Below, piece after piece: positions 33,823 through 40,530 of a DNA stretch of 44,906 bases (the first letter of the stretch is position 1; the number at the start of each line of letters is the position of its first letter). A program made the translations under genes and the position numbers. Below the pieces are notes generated by a model. It had not been told where the DNA came from. It saw only the letters and a list, made by a program, of their open reading frames with translations, and ran no database searches. The DNA lies in NCBI GenBank assembly GCA_039630235.1, contig JBCNVI010000011.1:1-44906 (forward strand). The letters are read 5' to 3'. The stretch is from Candidatus Hydrothermales bacterium. GTDB taxonomy: Bacteria; Hydrothermota; Hydrothermia; Hydrothermales; JAJRUZ01.

Positions 33823-34207
33823 CCTTTGTCTAAAGGAAAAGTGGGGAGAAGATATTGAAATAATCACAAGGAAAACTTTCGAAATTGAATATATCGGATA
33901 TATATGCAAAAGATGTAAACAAAATTTTTATGATTATCCTAATAGAATAATCAAAGATTATTCTGGGAAATATTGGTATATCTCAGATGAAAGAAAATTT
34001 GGAAATAAGGCAAAACTTACTTTCTCACGCTCTATTAAACAAACATTTATGGAATTTAATCCAGAAGGAAGAACTTTTATTTTAAAAACAGGAGAAAAAG
34101 TTGCTTACTATTGGATAATTGAAAAAGGAATTGCTAAATTTAGAAGTACACATGCTTTGGAAGGATTTAAAAAACCTATAGAGGTTTATAAAGCAAGAAG
34201 AAAATGA
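33812..34207 (+). CDS. Small zinc-finger protein of unknown function
   Basis: The 131-residue protein has CDLC at residues 3-6 and CKRC near residue 33, a likely single zinc site. Basic and aromatic residues follow (AKLTFSRSIKQTF). The start overlaps the last 11 bases of the integrase, so it is coupled to it and may be a directionality or regulatory factor. That role is inference; I do not recognise a named family. Confidence 0.65.
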   Translation: MKCDLCLKEKWGEDIEIITRKTFEIEYIGYICKRCKQNFYDYPNRIIKDYSGKYWYISDERKFGNKAKLTFSRSIKQTFMEFNPEGRTFILKTGEKVAYYWIIEKGIAKFRSTHALEGFKKPIEVYKARRK

Positions 34208-34281
34208 AAAAATTGAAGATTTTTTAGAAAAATTATTTTAAAAAAGATGAACTTTAAAGACAACTTGAATTATTTTAAAAT

Positions 34282-34881
34282 ATGAAAAAAGATATTCAAA
34301 GATATTCTGGATTTTTGGATATTTTTAATAGACCTATTCCTAAATATTTTACAAAAGAAGAAGTTAGAAAAATTATTGAAAATGCACCGGGAAGAAATCA
34401 AAAGAAAATTTTTAGAAATAAACTTATAATGGAAATGCTTTGGCAAACAGGAGCAAGAGTCTCTGAACTTTTAAAAATTAGACCTTGTGATATTGATTAT
34501 TACGCTAAAACTATTAAAATAATTACTTTGAAAAGAAAAAAATTTACAGTTAGAATTGTCCCTGTAAAATCAGAACTTTTAGGAATGATTGCTCAATATA
34601 TTGTAAATGCTAAAATACAAAATGAAGAACCTCTTTTTAAAATTAAAGCAAGACAAATTGAAAGAATCGTTAAAGAAGCTTGTAAAAAAGCTGGAATTGA
34701 TAATAATAGAGCTCATCCCCATACTTTTAGACATTCTTTTGGAGTCTTCCATACTTTAAATAGAGTCCCACCAGCTGTTTTAAAGGAATGGATGGGACAC
34801 GCTAAAATTGAAAATACTTTAATTTATCTTAAAATTTTATCAATTGATACAAGAAATTATGTTGAAAATTGCGAATATTAG
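34282..34881 (+). CDS. Second, short tyrosine recombinase
   Basis: The 199-residue protein is nearly all catalytic domain: R in TGARVSELLKIRPCDID, K in the beta-hairpin LKRKKFTVRIVPV, HTFRHS, GHA and the nucleophile Y in NTLIYLKI. The N-terminal core-binding domain is reduced to about 25 residues, much shorter than XerC/XerD (about 300 residues). Two different tyrosine recombinases in a 5-kb element suggests that one catalyses integration and the other resolution or excision, but this is inference. Confidence 0.85.
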   Translation: MKKDIQRYSGFLDIFNRPIPKYFTKEEVRKIIENAPGRNQKKIFRNKLIMEMLWQTGARVSELLKIRPCDIDYYAKTIKIITLKRKKFTVRIVPVKSELLGMIAQYIVNAKIQNEEPLFKIKARQIERIVKEACKKAGIDNNRAHPHTFRHSFGVFHTLNRVPPAVLKEWMGHAKIENTLIYLKILSIDTRNYVENCEY

Positions 34882-34936
34882 TCTTTTAAAAAATTTATTT
34901 TTATGTTTTTTCTTATAATTTTACAGGATCTTTTAA

Positions 34937-35048
34937 TGTCGCAAAAGAGACCAAAAGGCGACATTTTAACCCCAAAAAATACCCATTTTTAACCAATTTT
35001 TGTGCAATTTTATCCTGTTTTATGTCGCATTATGGTTATTTTGCGACA
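34937..35048. repeat. Two paired inverted repeats, TGTCGC / GCGACA
   Basis: TGTCGC at 34937-34942 pairs with GCGACA at 34958-34963 (15-base gap). A second pair is at 35023-35028 and 35043-35048 (14-base gap). Stems extend to 7-8 bp (AATGTCGC/GCGACATT; ATGTCGC/GCGACAT). They are the only GC-rich hexamers in a 190-base gap between convergent genes. They could be binding sites for the HTH protein, transcription terminators or a replication or transfer site. Confidence 0.7.
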
Positions 35049-35071
35049 TTTTGAAAAAGGACGCTTAAATT

Positions 35072-35353
35072 TCAATTCTGAGGCATCCTAAAAGATAGGA
35101 GGTATATTTTACTACCCCCCTCTATATTGACCCTGTCTTTAAACTCTTTCTGGTTGAAAATATTCCAACAAATTATTTCTTCTTTAATCTCTTGTTTTAA
35201 CTTCTCTTTATCATACCCATTAAAATTTTTCTTTATCCTTTTTATTGTCGCCCTTGAAACACCAAAAGCATAAGATAAAACGTCATAGGGGACATTATAA
35301 ACTTCATTTAAATAAAAAATGGCTTTCTTTGTTTGAAAGGATTTAATCTTCAT
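35072..35353 (-). CDS. Small HTH DNA-binding protein
   Basis: The 93-residue protein has a clear helix-turn-helix, YNVPYDVLSYAFGVSRATIK (about residues 18-37), of the homeodomain/resolvase-tail kind, followed by a basic helix and a short C-terminal tail. It is the last gene of the element's minus-strand operon and directly adjoins the paired TGTCGC repeats. A decayed homologue of its C-terminal half lies at 38526-38712, outside the element. Confidence 0.7.
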   Translation of the reverse strand: MKIKSFQTKKAIFYLNEVYNVPYDVLSYAFGVSRATIKRIKKNFNGYDKEKLKQEIKEEIICWNIFNQKEFKDRVNIEGGSKIYLLSFRMPQN

Positions 35354-35694
35354 TATAATCTTTCTAAAATTTCTTTAAGATAAGAAATTAAAAGCTTCAC
35401 ATTCTTTACATCTTTTTCAAATCCTTCTATGGTTAAATCATTTTCATAAAAATTTTGATGTAATCTTTCTGCACTTCCATGCAAAGTCCAAAGATTTAAT
35501 TCTGGATATTTTTCATCTAATTTAAGAATAATTTCTCTTCTCGCTCTATGTCCTTTATGTTCCCATTTCGTTCTCTCACCTATCATTTTTATAAGTTCTG
35601 ATATTGCCCCATAATATTTTTCACCTGCTTGTGGTAAATCACCTTTTTCATGAAGTTCTTCAGCCTCTTTTAAATATTTTTCAAAAAGTTCCAT
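35353..35694 (-). CDS. PaREP1-family (HEPN-like) protein
   Basis: The 113-residue helical protein matches PaREP1, a HEPN-related family best known from thermophilic archaea: YLKEAEELHEKGDLPQAGEK, YYGAISELIKMIGERTKWEH, KGHRARR and SAERLHQNFYEN. The function is unknown; HEPN relatives are often RNases in defence or stress. It starts inside the upstream phage-type gene (25-base overlap) and ends at the HTH start, so it is translationally coupled in the operon. Confidence 0.8.
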   Translation of the reverse strand: MELFEKYLKEAEELHEKGDLPQAGEKYYGAISELIKMIGERTKWEHKGHRARREIILKLDEKYPELNLWTLHGSAERLHQNFYENDLTIEGFEKDVKNVKLLISYLKEILERL

Positions 35695-36563
35695 ATATAT
35701 ATTATAAGGTTTTTTTCTTCAAAATCAGCTGGATTCTTTTCTATATCTTTAAATCCTATTATTGCTTTTATCCCTTTTCCCCAATCCAAAACTCTAAATC
35801 TATCAAATTCTTCTGCCGGGAGCTGAGGGAACCTATAATAATTTTTTGTCCTTTCATAAGTCCTATATTGATAATCATGGTCAATAAGCCATCTTCTTGC
35901 TTCTTTTAAACTCCATAGGGTTCTATCAAAAAGGATTGATTGAACCTGTGAGGGGTTTTCTTGTGCCCAAGCAAGCCCTAAACATTTTGCAAGTTTTAAA
36001 GCTTTTTCTGCAATTTTTTCATCTCCATATTGTCTTGCCCTTCTATATGCTGATAAAAGACCATAAGGAGAAAATTCTCCTTTTTTTGTTAAAATTGGAT
36101 ATTTTAAATTTTCAGGGTCTAAAAAGGCATATTTTCCATATTTTTTTAAAAATCTTTTTCTTCCTCTTTTTGTTTTAGGAAGTTGAACTCTTGACCAAAG
36201 TTCAAGATTTATCGGCAAAGTTTTTAAATATTTACAATATTCTTTTATTTCATTTTTAGGATTTTCAGTAGTTTCAACCATTTTATCGCCTCCTGTATCT
36301 GTTTTATTATCTCTATTTTCTTTATCAAATTTTCTATCAGGATTAAATTTGAGGAATTTATAAGAATAGAGTTCATAAACTCCTTCTCTAAGCTTTCTAT
36401 ATCCCCATCTTTCAGGTTCTCCTTCTTGTATAAGATATATATCCCATTCAGGATGGGATTTGTAAACTTTAATTTCGGACTCTGATATGTAAGAATTTCT
36501 AATCCTTGCCCTTTTTCCTTTTCTAATGATATAACCCCAAATAATTTTTTGTCTTTCTTCCAT
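35670..36563 (-). CDS. Phage-type protein with DUF6582-like and prohead-associated motifs
   Basis: The 297-residue protein has an N-terminal region (HPEWDIYLIQEGEPERWGYR) and a middle motif KYAFLDPENLKYPILTKKGE followed by SAYRRARQYGDEKIAEKALK. These resemble DUF6582-like segments found in phage structural proteins. The C-terminal motif LFDRTLWSLKEARRWLIDHD, NYYRFPQLPAEEFDRFRVLD and WGKGIKAIIG recurs in phage prohead-protease-associated proteins. It suggests viral ancestry for the element, but no capsid gene is present. Related C-terminal motifs are found in decayed form at 38228-38304 and 39101-39142. The assignment rests on pattern recognition. Confidence 0.6.
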   Translation of the reverse strand: MEERQKIIWGYIIRKGKRARIRNSYISESEIKVYKSHPEWDIYLIQEGEPERWGYRKLREGVYELYSYKFLKFNPDRKFDKENRDNKTDTGGDKMVETTENPKNEIKEYCKYLKTLPINLELWSRVQLPKTKRGRKRFLKKYGKYAFLDPENLKYPILTKKGEFSPYGLLSAYRRARQYGDEKIAEKALKLAKCLGLAWAQENPSQVQSILFDRTLWSLKEARRWLIDHDYQYRTYERTKNYYRFPQLPAEEFDRFRVLDWGKGIKAIIGFKDIEKNPADFEEKNLIIYIWNFLKNI

Positions 36564-36582
36564 ATTTCAAGCTTTCTTATTA

Positions 36583-37131
36583 TCATGTAATTGATTCATA
36601 AACATTTTTAAGTTTTTGAGAATATAAAGGATCTGTTGCATATTTTTTTTCATATTTTATAAGTGCTTCAAAATATTTTTTGTAATTTTTTCTATTTTTC
36701 CAAGCCTCTGGATAAACATTTTGAATTAAATTGATATAATCTTCAATTGCTTCTTCAATAGAATTATATTTTTTGAATTCATCAATTTTCTTTTTTTCTT
36801 TTCCATCTTCATATTCAGTTGTCCATATAAAAATTGTATCTTTCCCCGCTTCTTTCCATTTAGAAGTTGCTTTTATTCCAAAAAAATTTAAATCTATTAC
36901 TTTTTTTCCCCAACCTGTTTCATGCGCTGCATGAGTTAAAATTATCTTTGGGTCCATATCATATTTTGAAGCTATTTTAACAGCATAAGGCATAAACTTT
37001 TTGATAAACTCATCTTTTGAAGAAGCAAATTGAAAAGGTTTAATTATTTCTGGCTCTTTTAAAGATTTTTTTTCTGGTCCTATGATTAAAAATAAAATTA
37101 ATATTAACATAAAAATTAATAACCATATCAT
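36583..37131 (-). CDS. Membrane-anchored glucosaminidase/muramidase (GH73, FlgJ-like)
   Basis: The 182-residue protein has an N-terminal membrane anchor (MIWLLIFMLILILFLIIG) and a GH73-type lysozyme domain: KFMPYAVKIASKYDMDPKII, then LTHAAHETGWGKKVIDLNFF with the catalytic glutamate in HETGWG, and GIKATSKWK. It cleaves peptidoglycan. In a small element it could act in wall passage or lysis. It is the first gene of the minus-strand operon, starting 70 bases inside the right repeat. Confidence 0.85.
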   Translation of the reverse strand: MIWLLIFMLILILFLIIGPEKKSLKEPEIIKPFQFASSKDEFIKKFMPYAVKIASKYDMDPKIILTHAAHETGWGKKVIDLNFFGIKATSKWKEAGKDTIFIWTTEYEDGKEKKKIDEFKKYNSIEEAIEDYINLIQNVYPEAWKNRKNYKKYFEALIKYEKKYATDPLYSQKLKNVYESIT

Positions 37132-37199
37132 CTTTTAAAGAGATTTATTATTATCTCAACAATTTTTATCATACCAGCAAAGGAGATAATACTGCTTAA

Positions 37200-37233
37200 A
37201 GCCTGCCGCTCTCCCAGCTGAGCTACGGCCCCA
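37200..37233. repeat. Right attachment repeat (tRNA-Ala 5' fragment)
   Basis: Exact copy of 32068-32101, containing only tRNA nucleotides 1-33. On its outer side lies the presumed original tRNA promoter on the minus strand (TTGAAA ... 16 bases ... TATAGA within about 37246-37276), which now reads into a truncated tRNA fragment and then the element. Confidence 0.88.
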
Positions 37234-37437
37234 CCTTATTTGATATTCTATAATACACTTGATATAAATTTCAAATCTCCACTCTGGAGGATAAAACGAA
37301 AAAACGAAGGTAAAAAATCAATAAGTAAAGGTAGAGATCTTGTATAGTGTAATGGATCTTGGTGTTCAGGATTTGGTTAAACAAATGTTTTTAGAGCTAC
37401 TCTTTCTGAAAAATGAAAATTACATTATAATTTAAAT

Positions 37438-37714
37438 ATGGAAATAGCGCTTTCAATTATAGGTTTTGGGGTGACATTTTTAGCATTTGCTGTTACATAT
37501 CTTCATGGAGAAATGGAAAAATTACAAGAGAAAATACTATAAGAATAGTTGAAGAAATGAAAAAGGGTTTTGAAAAAATGGAAAAAGGGTTTGAAAGAAT
37601 GGATAAGGGATCTGAAAGAATGCACGAGGATTTAAAACTTATTGCTCTTTTAGTTTTAGCAGAAACAAAGGAAGAAAAAAGGAGCTTGTAAAAAAGATCT
37701 TAAAAGAAGAATAA
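37438..37714 (+). pseudogene. Small membrane/coiled-coil protein, twice frameshifted
   Basis: The start MEIALSIIGFGVTFLAFAVT gives one membrane helix followed by YLHGEMEKLQEK. After a shift near 37535 the frame continues EEMKKGFEKMEKGFERMDKG, a heptad coiled coil, then LALLV-type LIALLVLAETKEE. A second shift near 37675 gives the end KKILKEE at 37714. I do not know the function. It lies just outside the element. Confidence 0.55.
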
Positions 37715-37733
37715 AATTTTGTTGGTAAAAGAT

Positions 37734-38222
37734 CTAATCTTCAATTTCAATACCTAATCTATAAAAGAATTCTTTTGTTGCTTCAAAATCTAAATCTATC
37801 ATATTTTTGCTTCTTATTAAACCTCTATAATAACCTGCAACGTAAACTTCATTATAAAGATTTTCAAATAAATCTTTTAGTTTTGCATCTTTAAAAAGTA
37901 AATACCTATCTATGTAGCCCCCGTATCTCTCTTCACTTTCTGGTAGGCCTTCTTTTGTTATATTTCCAGTGCTTAAGAATGCATAATCAAGAGCTTTCAA
38001 AATTGAAATCCATAAGAGTCTAAAGGCTATCCGAACATATCTTAAATCTTCATAAAGATTTGTTTCCTTATCAAGAGGAGATTTTTTTAATGTTTCTCTC
38101 GCATTTTGATAATATCTTATGACCTCTTTTTTATTTCCTCGAGTTCTTCTAAATTGTTCATGTAAATATCATACTTCTTTTTAAAATTTTCTCGCAAATC
38201 TTTAAATCTAATGTTACCTTCA
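37734..38222 (-). pseudogene. DUF5618-like helical protein, frameshifted copy
   Basis: It is a paralogue of 39225-39704. The joined frames read DLRENFKKKYDIYMNNLEEL, then EVIRYYQNARETLKKSPLD, YEDLRYVRIAFRLLWISILK and ALDYAFLSTG. The pattern YxDxRYVRxA...W...LxALD resembles DUF5618. The break is at a T6 run at 38127-38132 (A6 on the coding strand), which needs one more A. The intact C-terminal frame runs 37734-38000. Confidence 0.6.
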
Positions 38223-38227
38223 TGTTC

Positions 38228-38304
38228 TTGCACAAGTCAAGTGGTCTAAATTTATCAAACTCCTGCGATAGAAGCTGTGGAAACCTGGGATATTTTTTAT
38301 TCCT
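38228..38304 (-). pseudogene. Remnant of the phage-type RFPQL motif gene (copy 2)
   Basis: The minus strand reads KKYPRFPQLLSQEFDKFRPL, matching YYRFPQLPAEEFDRFRVL of the element's gene at 35670-36563. Only about 25 codons are recognisable. As in the element, a small helical gene follows immediately downstream. Confidence 0.6.
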
Positions 38305-38413
38305 TACTAAAATTGTATATTTCAAATTTTCGGAATCTTTAGAGCTAAGTCTTTACCGTCCCTTTTAACTCAGAGACGCGGCGCTGCTCTAATATGTTCT
38401 GTGCTATCCTCAG

Positions 38414-38460
38414 TATAAATTTCAAATCTCTATCTAAGGGGTAAAAAGAAAAGGTAAAGG
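38414..38460. repeat. Duplicated copy of the right-flank sequence
   Basis: Seventeen bases at 38414-38430 are identical to 37263-37279, and the following 40 bases are similar (GGTAAA-rich). Just before, ACTCAGAGACGCGGCGC (about 38367-38383) resembles a mutated tRNA D-arm/acceptor. This looks like an older att-plus-flank unit 1151 bp to the right of the current one. Confidence 0.5.
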
Positions 38461-38525
38461 ATTGATGAGCAAGATAACAAAAAATTCAGATTATGTAAGC
38501 TTCTTATTGGACTTAAAAATCCTAA

Positions 38526-38712
38526 TTAGGGTGCTAAAAAAGAGTATAAGAAAAGGCCATACTCGTAATTATTAACCCTTTCTTTTCCGAACCTCTGTAA
38601 AAGACTTTCTTCTTTGCCCTTCCTTTGACAGAGAATTTTCTGGCAAATTATCTTTTCTCTTATTTCTCCCTTCAATTTCTCTCTATCGCATGTTCTAGTT
38701 TTTAAAAATTTA
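38526..38712 (-). pseudogene. Remnant of an HTH protein homologous to the element's
   Basis: The minus strand reads DREKLKGEIREKIICQKIL and ends YGLFLYSFLAP. The element's HTH protein reads YDKEKLKQEIKEEIICWNIF and ends IYLLSFRMPQN. The helix-turn-helix part is missing. Confidence 0.55.
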
Positions 38713-39050
38713 ATCTTCGATCTTAGTCTGAATTTTTAAACCTGTTTTATGAGGATACATTATCCATAAACCTTCTCTTAGAGCATATTTTTTTAATTCA
38801 TCAGGAATTACTTCTTCCACCTTTATTAATTCTAAATTTTCTATAAAACCTAAGGAATATAAGGCATTTCTGACTGATTCATACTCAAATTCCTCCGAAA
38901 ATTCTTCTGAAAGATCAGAAAACTCTTTTGCTAGCTTAACTATATTTTTTATTATTTTCTCTAGTTCTTCTAATTTTTTTCTTATTTTCCTTAGTTCTTT
39001 AACTACATCTTTTAGACTAACTTCATCACGATTTTTTCTTTATTTCTCAT
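38710..39050 (-). pseudogene. Small helical protein, frameshifted near its start
   Basis: The start MRNKEK is followed by a T6 run at 39032-39037 (A6 on the coding strand). One extra A joins it to NRDEVSLKDVVKELRKIRKK, a coiled coil, then FEYESVRNALYSLGFIENLE and a stop at 38710-38712. I do not recognise the family. A further decayed relative (NALEFYRIATL) appears at about 39760-40030. Confidence 0.5.
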
Positions 39051-39100
39051 AATTTATATTATACTCTTTTTTAGGATTCTTTCGTAAATCTTTTATCGCT

Positions 39101-39142
39101 TTAGATCCCTCCAAATTCTTCTGCTGAAAGTGGGGGAAACCT
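39101..39142 (-). pseudogene. Remnant of the phage-type RFPQL motif (copy 3)
   Basis: The minus strand reads RFPPLSAEEFGGI followed by TAA, clearly related to RFPQLPAEEFDRF in the element. Surrounding sequence is too decayed to assign. Confidence 0.5.
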
Positions 39143-39224
39143 TGAGAGTTTTCAGACTCTGAGGCTTTTTCGGCAGATTCTATATCTTCATATTGCTTTG
39201 CACTGATCTTGCCTCTGCCAGGGT

Positions 39225-39704
39225 TTATTTTTCGATTTTGATACCTAATCTATAAATAAACTTTTCTGCCAACCTAAAATCTGAATCTATTTCTTCTTTT
39301 CCCTCTTTTAGCCCCATACTATAACCTGCAATATTAATACCCTTATAAAAAGTTTCAAATAGCTTTTTCAACAGTTGTGCATCCTCAGAAAATGGATTCC
39401 TATTTATATAGTCCATATATTCATCTTCATTTTTAGGTAGCTCCTCTTTTCCTATTTTCCCAGTACTCAAAAATGCATAGTCAAGTACCTTCAAAATTGC
39501 AACCCATAAGAGTCTATAAGCTACCCTAACATATCTTATATCTTCATAAGAATTTAACTCCTCATCAATAGGAGACTTATTAAGCATTTCTCTTGACTTC
39601 TGATAAAATCTAATTACCTCTTCCTTTATCTTCTCAAGTTCTTCTAGTTTCTTTTCTTTATTTTCCATAAAATTACTATAATCTTTTTCAAGATTCTCTT
39701 GCAA
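39225..39704 (-). CDS. DUF5618-like helical protein
   Basis: This is an intact 159-residue protein: a coiled N-terminus (ENKEKKLEELEKIKEEVIRF), then YEDIRYVRVAYRLLWVAILK, VLDYAFLSTGKIGKEELPK, and a helical end DSDFRLAEKFIYRLGIKIEK. The layout suggests a HEPN-like four-helix fold. Its paralogue at 37734-38222 is broken. The function is unknown; it lies in a zone of decayed element-related genes. Confidence 0.6.
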   Translation of the reverse strand: MQENLEKDYSNFMENKEKKLEELEKIKEEVIRFYQKSREMLNKSPIDEELNSYEDIRYVRVAYRLLWVAILKVLDYAFLSTGKIGKEELPKNEDEYMDYINRNPFSEDAQLLKKLFETFYKGINIAGYSMGLKEGKEEIDSDFRLAEKFIYRLGIKIEK

Positions 39705-40118
39705 TCTCCTTAATATTAATCTCCTAATCTTTGATTCTCTTTTTCCTACTTTTATACTTTCAGCATCATAGAGTAGCTATTCTATAAAACTCTAAGGCAT
39801 TACTTTAATCTCAATTTCACATACCTCAACTGTCTCCTAAGCGTATATTTAGCTGAAAGACCGCCTCTTTAAGACTAAAAATTTTCCGAAAGAACAACAA
39901 CAGCTAACTCCCGAAAATCAGTAGAAAAATTATCTAGAGAAAATTTTTCTAATAAATTCAAAGATTTAATCTTTCTTAGTGATATCTCCTATTCCAGAGG
40001 TTTTTTCATATCTCTAATCTTAACTCACCTAATGTTTTTTTACACTCTTTGGTCTTTTCATCAGTTTTCTAATAGTTTATTTGTTGAGCATGTTTTAAAT
40101 TTCTCCAAACCAAGAAGG
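39705..40118. other. Decayed coding sequence, minus strand
   Basis: No intact gene. Fragments on the minus strand at about 39760-40030 (SLDNFSTDFRELAVVVLSEN; NALEFYRIATL) resemble the helical protein at 38710-39050 with several stops and shifts. Confidence 0.4.
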
Positions 40119-40430
40119 ACAACGTTTACAACATAAAGCTAGTCAAAGGTAGGTATGAAAATGTGAAATATTACGGGAGGTTATATTGTTTGAACAGAGA
40201 TATAAGGTTAAGTGGTTGTTTGGTAATGTGAAGTGTGTTTAGTAATTAAGGATAAGACGGGATTATATTAGCTTATGAGACTGTTCGTGATAGCAAGATT
40301 CATAATGTGGAACTTTGAAGGTGTTGCTGGAAATAAGGTCTTTTTTTGTGTATTTCTACATGCGTTGTAGAATTATTGTCATATACAGCCAAGATAATTC
40401 TAAAACAGCCTCAACATAATATCCATAACT
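40119..40430 (+). pseudogene. Transposase remnant, copy A
   Basis: Decayed sequence related to 42184-42400 in the same orientation. Shared blocks include AATGTGAAGTG near 40227, a GGATAAGACGGGATT / GGAATAAGACGAGATT block, and ATAATTCTAAAACA near the end. Frames are full of stops. It lies left of the cytochrome c peroxidase gene. Confidence 0.5.
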
Positions 40431-40530
40431 AACAACTCAACATGTTAAAAGCTACATCAAACTCTTTCCAAAAAAAACACTCCCTTGAACGTTGGTTTAT
40501 ATCATAAGGCTCTGTATGGGACTCTAAGCT

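Larger units (their letters stand above)
32068..37233. mobile_element. Integrative element of about 5.1 kb in the tRNA-Ala gene
   Basis: Exact 34-bp direct repeats (32068-32101 and 37200-37233) bound a block with two tyrosine recombinases, a zinc-finger protein, an HTH protein, a PaREP1 protein, a phage-type protein and a wall hydrolase. The repeat start-to-start distance is 5132 bp. No replication protein, relaxase, capsid or portal gene is recognised, so it is either a satellite-like element or a degraded provirus. Its genes are AT-rich and use many A-ending codons. All its ORFs except the integrase are uninterrupted. Confidence 0.85.

Noticed and set aside
34937-34963. Rho-independent terminator after the second recombinase
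   Set aside because: The stem is only 7-8 bp with a long 15-base loop, and no clean T-run directly follows; a protein-binding site is as likely, so I list it as a repeat.
36245-36586. Minus-strand ORF overlapping the muramidase stop by 4 bases
   Set aside because: The overlap is tempting, but the 297-residue frame covering the same DNA has coherent phage-type motifs throughout; this one is low-complexity I/L/K/E.
37200-37233. Second tRNA gene
   Set aside because: Only nucleotides 1-33 are present; the anticodon, T-arm and 3' acceptor strand are missing. It is an attachment-site copy.
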